Source: Spartobacteria bacterium (GTDB lineage Bacteria; Verrucomicrobiota; Verrucomicrobiia; Chthoniobacterales; Terrimicrobiaceae). Taken from it: DNA of 8,585 nt. The stretch is taken from contig CANKXQ010000047.1 in NCBI GenBank assembly GCA_947487745.1, forward strand, positions 1 to 8,585. Reading direction: 5' to 3'. A program made the position numbers and the translations under genes. Position 1 is the stretch's first letter; every line of letters begins with the position of its first letter. Of this stretch, positions 6,488 to 8,585 are shown in pieces. Under the pieces are notes generated by a model that worked only from the letters and a program-made list of their open reading frames with translations, was not told the origin of the DNA and searched no databases.

Positions 6488-6937
6488 TCACGGGCATGTG
6501 GCACACACGCCGAAAAACTCCAGCGAGTGGCTCAGGTCTCGGAACCCATACTGGCGGGCGATCCGCTTCTCCGAATCACCGATAGGGCAGGGGATGTCGA
6601 TCAGCACGACGCTGCCGCAGGAGCGGCAGATGAGGTGGTCGTAGTGTTTGCGAGGGTCGCTGATCTCGTAGTAGCTGCACGAACGCTGCAGGTTCACCTT
6701 GTGGACCAGGTGGAGTTTTTCCATCAGCAGGATCATTCGAAAGACCGTGGCATAGTCCGGGCGAGCTCCCTCATGGCTTGATGCGGCGGATTGGATATCC
6801 TGGAGACTCATGGGGCGTCCCGACTCGAAGAGCGCTTGGAGAATGCCGCGCCGGTTGCGAGTGATGCGTAAACCCTCGCGTCGCAGGAGTTCTGTGACGC
6901 TCTCCGGAGTGAATGCGGCTTCGGTTCGGTTCATCAT
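6488..6937 (-). CDS. Fur-family metal-dependent transcriptional repressor
   Basis: A 149-residue cytoplasmic regulator. An N-terminal winged helix (about 10-82) contains the recognition region PDYATVFRMILLMEKLHLVHKV. The C-terminal dimerisation and metal domain contains KHYDHLICRSCG, with H98, D100 and H101 as expected regulatory-metal ligands. C104/C107 and C145/C148 (CRSC and CATC) form the structural zinc site seen in Fur, Zur and PerR members. The sub-family (iron, zinc or peroxide sensing) cannot be decided here; the retained two CxxC pairs fit Fur or Zur equally. Two ATG codons in a row (6937 and 6934) start the gene, with no Shine-Dalgarno. The gap to the hisF stop is only 27 bases on the same strand, with no terminator, so the two are probably co-transcribed. 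Confidence 0.9.
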   Translation of the reverse strand: MMNRTEAAFTPESVTELLRREGLRITRNRRGILQALFESGRPMSLQDIQSAASSHEGARPDYATVFRMILLMEKLHLVHKVNLQRSCSYYEISDPRKHYDHLICRSCGSVVLIDIPCPIGDSEKRIARQYGFRDLSHSLEFFGVCATCP

Positions 6938-6964
6938 TCAAAAATAACGCGTCCGGTTCGTCGA

Positions 6965-7735
6965 TCAATAGTCGAATCGTTTTCGCACCGGCAGTCCCTG
7001 CGAAGCCAGGTGCTCCTTGGCTTCGGCAACTGTGTGTTTGCCGAAATGAAAGATGCTGGCAGCGAGCACGGCGTCTGCCAGTCCCTCGCGCAGCACATCG
7101 GCGAGGTGCTGGAGTTCTCCGGCGCCTCCGCTGGCAATCACTGGTATTCCCACGGCCTCGGAGACGGCACGCGTCAGTTGCAAATCATACCCGCCGCAGG
7201 TGCCATCGGCATCCATGCTTGTCAGGAGAATCTCGCCCGCGCCGCGCTTTGCGGCTTCGACGATCCACTCGATGGCATCGCGCTCGGTGGGTTTGCGTCC
7301 GCCATGGGTGTAAACTCTCCACTTCCCGGGCCCATCGCGCTTGGCATCCACCGCCACCACGACGCATTGAGACCCAAAAGCCTCAGCCGCCTCGCTGATA
7401 AGCTCAGGTCGCTGAAGTGCAGAGGTGTTCACGCTGACCTTGTCGGCTCCGGCTCGAAGCATGGTGCGAAAATCCTCCACGGCTCGAATGCCCCCGCCCA
7501 CTGTGAGTGGCATGAAGCACTGCTCCGCCGTGCGTTCAACGACCGAAACCATGGTGGCGCGTCCATCGCTCGAGGCCGTGATGTCCAAGAAAACAAGTTC
7601 ATCGGCGCCTTGGCGGTCATACATCTTCGCGCACTCGACCGGGTCGCCCGCATCGCGGAGGTTCAGGAATTTCGTCCCTTTCACTACGCGACCATCGGTC
7701 ACGTCCAGACATGGAATCACTCGTTTTGCCAACAT
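6965..7735 (-). CDS. hisF: Imidazole glycerol phosphate synthase cyclase subunit HisF
   Basis: HisF uses ammonia delivered by HisH to convert PRFAR to imidazole glycerol phosphate and AICAR, linking histidine and purine synthesis. The protein is 256 residues, the family norm, and is a (beta/alpha)8 barrel. The start [20 protein letters not shown] at 7735 is the canonical one and puts the catalytic aspartates at D11 and D130 (VAVDAKR), exactly as in the family. Other marks are FLDITAS, LTVGGGI (phosphate binding), KVSVNTSA and [10 protein letters not shown]. An upstream in-frame ATG at 7798 would add 21 poorly conserved residues and is rejected. No other his gene, including the partner hisH, is in the window. 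The gene is followed by fur and is divergent from the amidase gene. Confidence 0.97.
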   Translation of the reverse strand: MLAKRVIPCLDVTDGRVVKGTKFLNLRDAGDPVECAKMYDRQGADELVFLDITASSDGRATMVSVVERTAEQCFMPLTVGGGIRAVEDFRTMLRAGADKVSVNTSALQRPELISEAAEAFGSQCVVVAVDAKRDGPGKWRVYTHGGRKPTERDAIEWIVEAAKRGAGEILLTSMDADGTCGGYDLQLTRAVSEAVGIPVIASGGAGELQHLADVLREGLADAVLAASIFHFGKHTVAEAKEHLASQGLPVRKRFDY

Positions 7736-7754
7736 GGTTTCAACAATCCGCGCA

Positions 7755-7769
7755 CGATTTATGAAATCG
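7755..7769. promoter_or_regulatory. Short palindrome in the hisF / amidase divergent region
   Basis: CGATTT (7755-7760) and AAATCG (7764-7769) form a perfect 6-bp inverted repeat around ATG, 19 bases upstream of the hisF start. It lies in the 114-base divergent gap, where promoters for both genes must be. It may be a repressor site, but a repeat this short also arises by chance and it matches no operator I can name. Confidence 0.25.
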
Positions 7770-7849
7770 AGACTAAAATGATTGCGCCTGCCGCGCATCG
7801 GTTTCTATGGTGTGCATACCTCAGCGTAAGGGAATGCAGGGAAGACTTC

Positions 7850-8527
7850 ATGGAATCAAATCGCACAAACTGCCCATTCGCCCGGCTTCCCGCCTTTCTC
7901 GCCTGCGTGCTTGCGGTTTTCCTGCTTTCAGGTTGCGGGACCACACAGACTTTCCGCTCTCCCCGTGGTTTGCAGGCTGCTGGATATTTCGACACCGTGG
8001 TCATCGACGCGGGCCATGGCGGACACGACTCGGGGGCAAGGGCTGTCAATGGCGCTCCTGAAAAGCAGCTCGCCTTGGACACGGCTCGCCGGGTCTCCCG
8101 TATTCTCCGCTCATCCGGCTTGAGAGTGGTGGAAACACGCTCGGGGGATTATTTTATTCCTTTGGATCAACGCGTAGCCAAGTCGAACAGCTTGCGCAAT
8201 GTCGTCTTTGTGAGCATTCACTACAATTGGGTAAAACGAGCCAAACCTTCAGGTGTGGAAACCTTCTTCTACAGCGCCCGCAGTTCCCGTCTCTCGGCTA
8301 ACATTCAGCGCGAAGTCATAAAAAGTTCTGGCGCCATAAACAGGGGAATCAAAAATCGAGGTTTCTATGTCCTGAAAAACAACAAACGCCCAGCTGTGCT
8401 CTGCGAATTGGGATTTGTTTCCAACCCCTCGGAGAATCGCAAAATCCAAACGGCCGCCGTCCGGCAAAGCCTCGCCGAAGCGGTGGCGAGGGGCATCCTT
8501 GCTGAAAAAGCGGGCCGCAATCCTTGA
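7850..8527 (+). CDS. Lipoprotein N-acetylmuramoyl-L-alanine amidase (Amidase_3 type)
   Basis: A 225-residue zinc amidase that cuts the bond between N-acetylmuramic acid and L-alanine in peptidoglycan, as in daughter-cell separation or wall recycling. The N terminus has basic and hydrophobic stretches (FLACVLAVFLL) ending in the lipobox L26-S-G-C29, so it should be lipid-anchored; glycine after the cysteine suggests the outer membrane. The catalytic domain (about 47-218) shows VVIDAGHGGHDSGA with H56, E71 in APEKQLALD, VSIHYNW with H124, and LCELGFVSN with E186, the standard zinc ligands and catalytic glutamate. No AMIN, LysM or SPOR domain is present, so it is a minimal form. The ATG at 7850 gives a complete signal sequence and has a weak GGGAAG ribosome-binding site, the only one among the supported genes. 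The frame is open far upstream, antisense to hisF, but that part is not coding. Confidence 0.93.
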   Translation: MESNRTNCPFARLPAFLACVLAVFLLSGCGTTQTFRSPRGLQAAGYFDTVVIDAGHGGHDSGARAVNGAPEKQLALDTARRVSRILRSSGLRVVETRSGDYFIPLDQRVAKSNSLRNVVFVSIHYNWVKRAKPSGVETFFYSARSSRLSANIQREVIKSSGAINRGIKNRGFYVLKNNKRPAVLCELGFVSNPSENRKIQTAAVRQSLAEAVARGILAEKAGRNP

Positions 8528-8533
8528 TCGTCC

Positions 8534-8585
8534 TCAGGGGTCGACTTGCATCAGGACTTCCTGTGTCGCCGCGCGGATCGCCTGC
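8534..8585 (-). CDS. Possible 3' end of a minus-strand gene (truncated by the window)
   Basis: One minus-strand frame enters from the right edge and reads QAIRAATQEVLMQVDP before a TGA at 8536-8534. The composition looks protein-like, and a gene convergent with the amidase would fit the spacing, but 16 residues are too few to identify a family and a second frame is also open across this short stretch. Nothing resembling a terminator is seen in the few bases between the two stops. Confidence 0.3.
   Translation of the reverse strand, partial: QAIRAATQEVLMQVDP

Noticed and set aside
7010..7849. Long open plus-strand frame upstream of and in frame with the amidase gene (505 codons in total)
   Set aside because: It lies antisense to hisF, which has full family conservation and catalytic residues. 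The plus-strand reading has no recognisable motif, and the amidase lipobox needs a start at 7850.

Overview
The window carries ordinary chromosomal bacterial genes at moderately high GC. None of the seven well-supported internal genes has a convincing Shine-Dalgarno sequence except, weakly, the last one. The cell envelope looks Gram-negative: there is a lipoprotein amidase with a lipobox and a class B penicillin-binding protein of the PBP2 type. A member of the Verrucomicrobiota or a related phylum would fit, but this is an impression from protein style, not something the sequence proves.

Layout, left to right. Positions 1-105 hold the last codons of an unidentified plus-strand gene, followed by a strong hairpin terminator (132-173). 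An AraC-type regulator (minus strand, 1191 to 373) is divergent from a two-gene hexuronate operon (plus strand): uxaE, D-tagaturonate epimerase (1299-2546), and uxaC, uronate isomerase (2553-3976), 6 bases apart. The shared 107-base region contains a tandem octamer and a short palindrome that could be the regulator's operator. uxaC is split by an apparent loss of one G near 2747. The araC reading frame also ends earlier than the family norm, inside its second helix-turn-helix. After uxaC comes a long hairpin with a T-rich tail (about 4008-4092).

Next are a PBP2-like transpeptidase (4125-6014) and a gene for an HU-family DNA-binding protein (6122-6391). A bidirectional terminator (6411-6450) separates these from two convergent minus-strand genes, hisF (7735 to 6965) then a Fur-family regulator (6937 to 6488), likely co-transcribed with a 27-base gap. 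hisF is divergent from a small lipoprotein N-acetylmuramoyl-L-alanine amidase (7850-8527). The last bases may hold the 3' end of another minus-strand gene.

How the genes work together. UxaC converts D-galacturonate to D-tagaturonate (and D-glucuronate to D-fructuronate), and UxaE epimerises tagaturonate to fructuronate, bypassing the tagaturonate reductase and altronate dehydratase route. The AraC-type protein probably controls them. The PBP2-like enzyme and the amidase both act on peptidoglycan but are in separate units. I saw no CRISPR array, tRNA, rRNA, insertion sequence or phage gene. I do not see a clearly undescribed system; the points most worth checking are the two suspected frame defects, the divergent control region and the unusual hairpin after uxaC.
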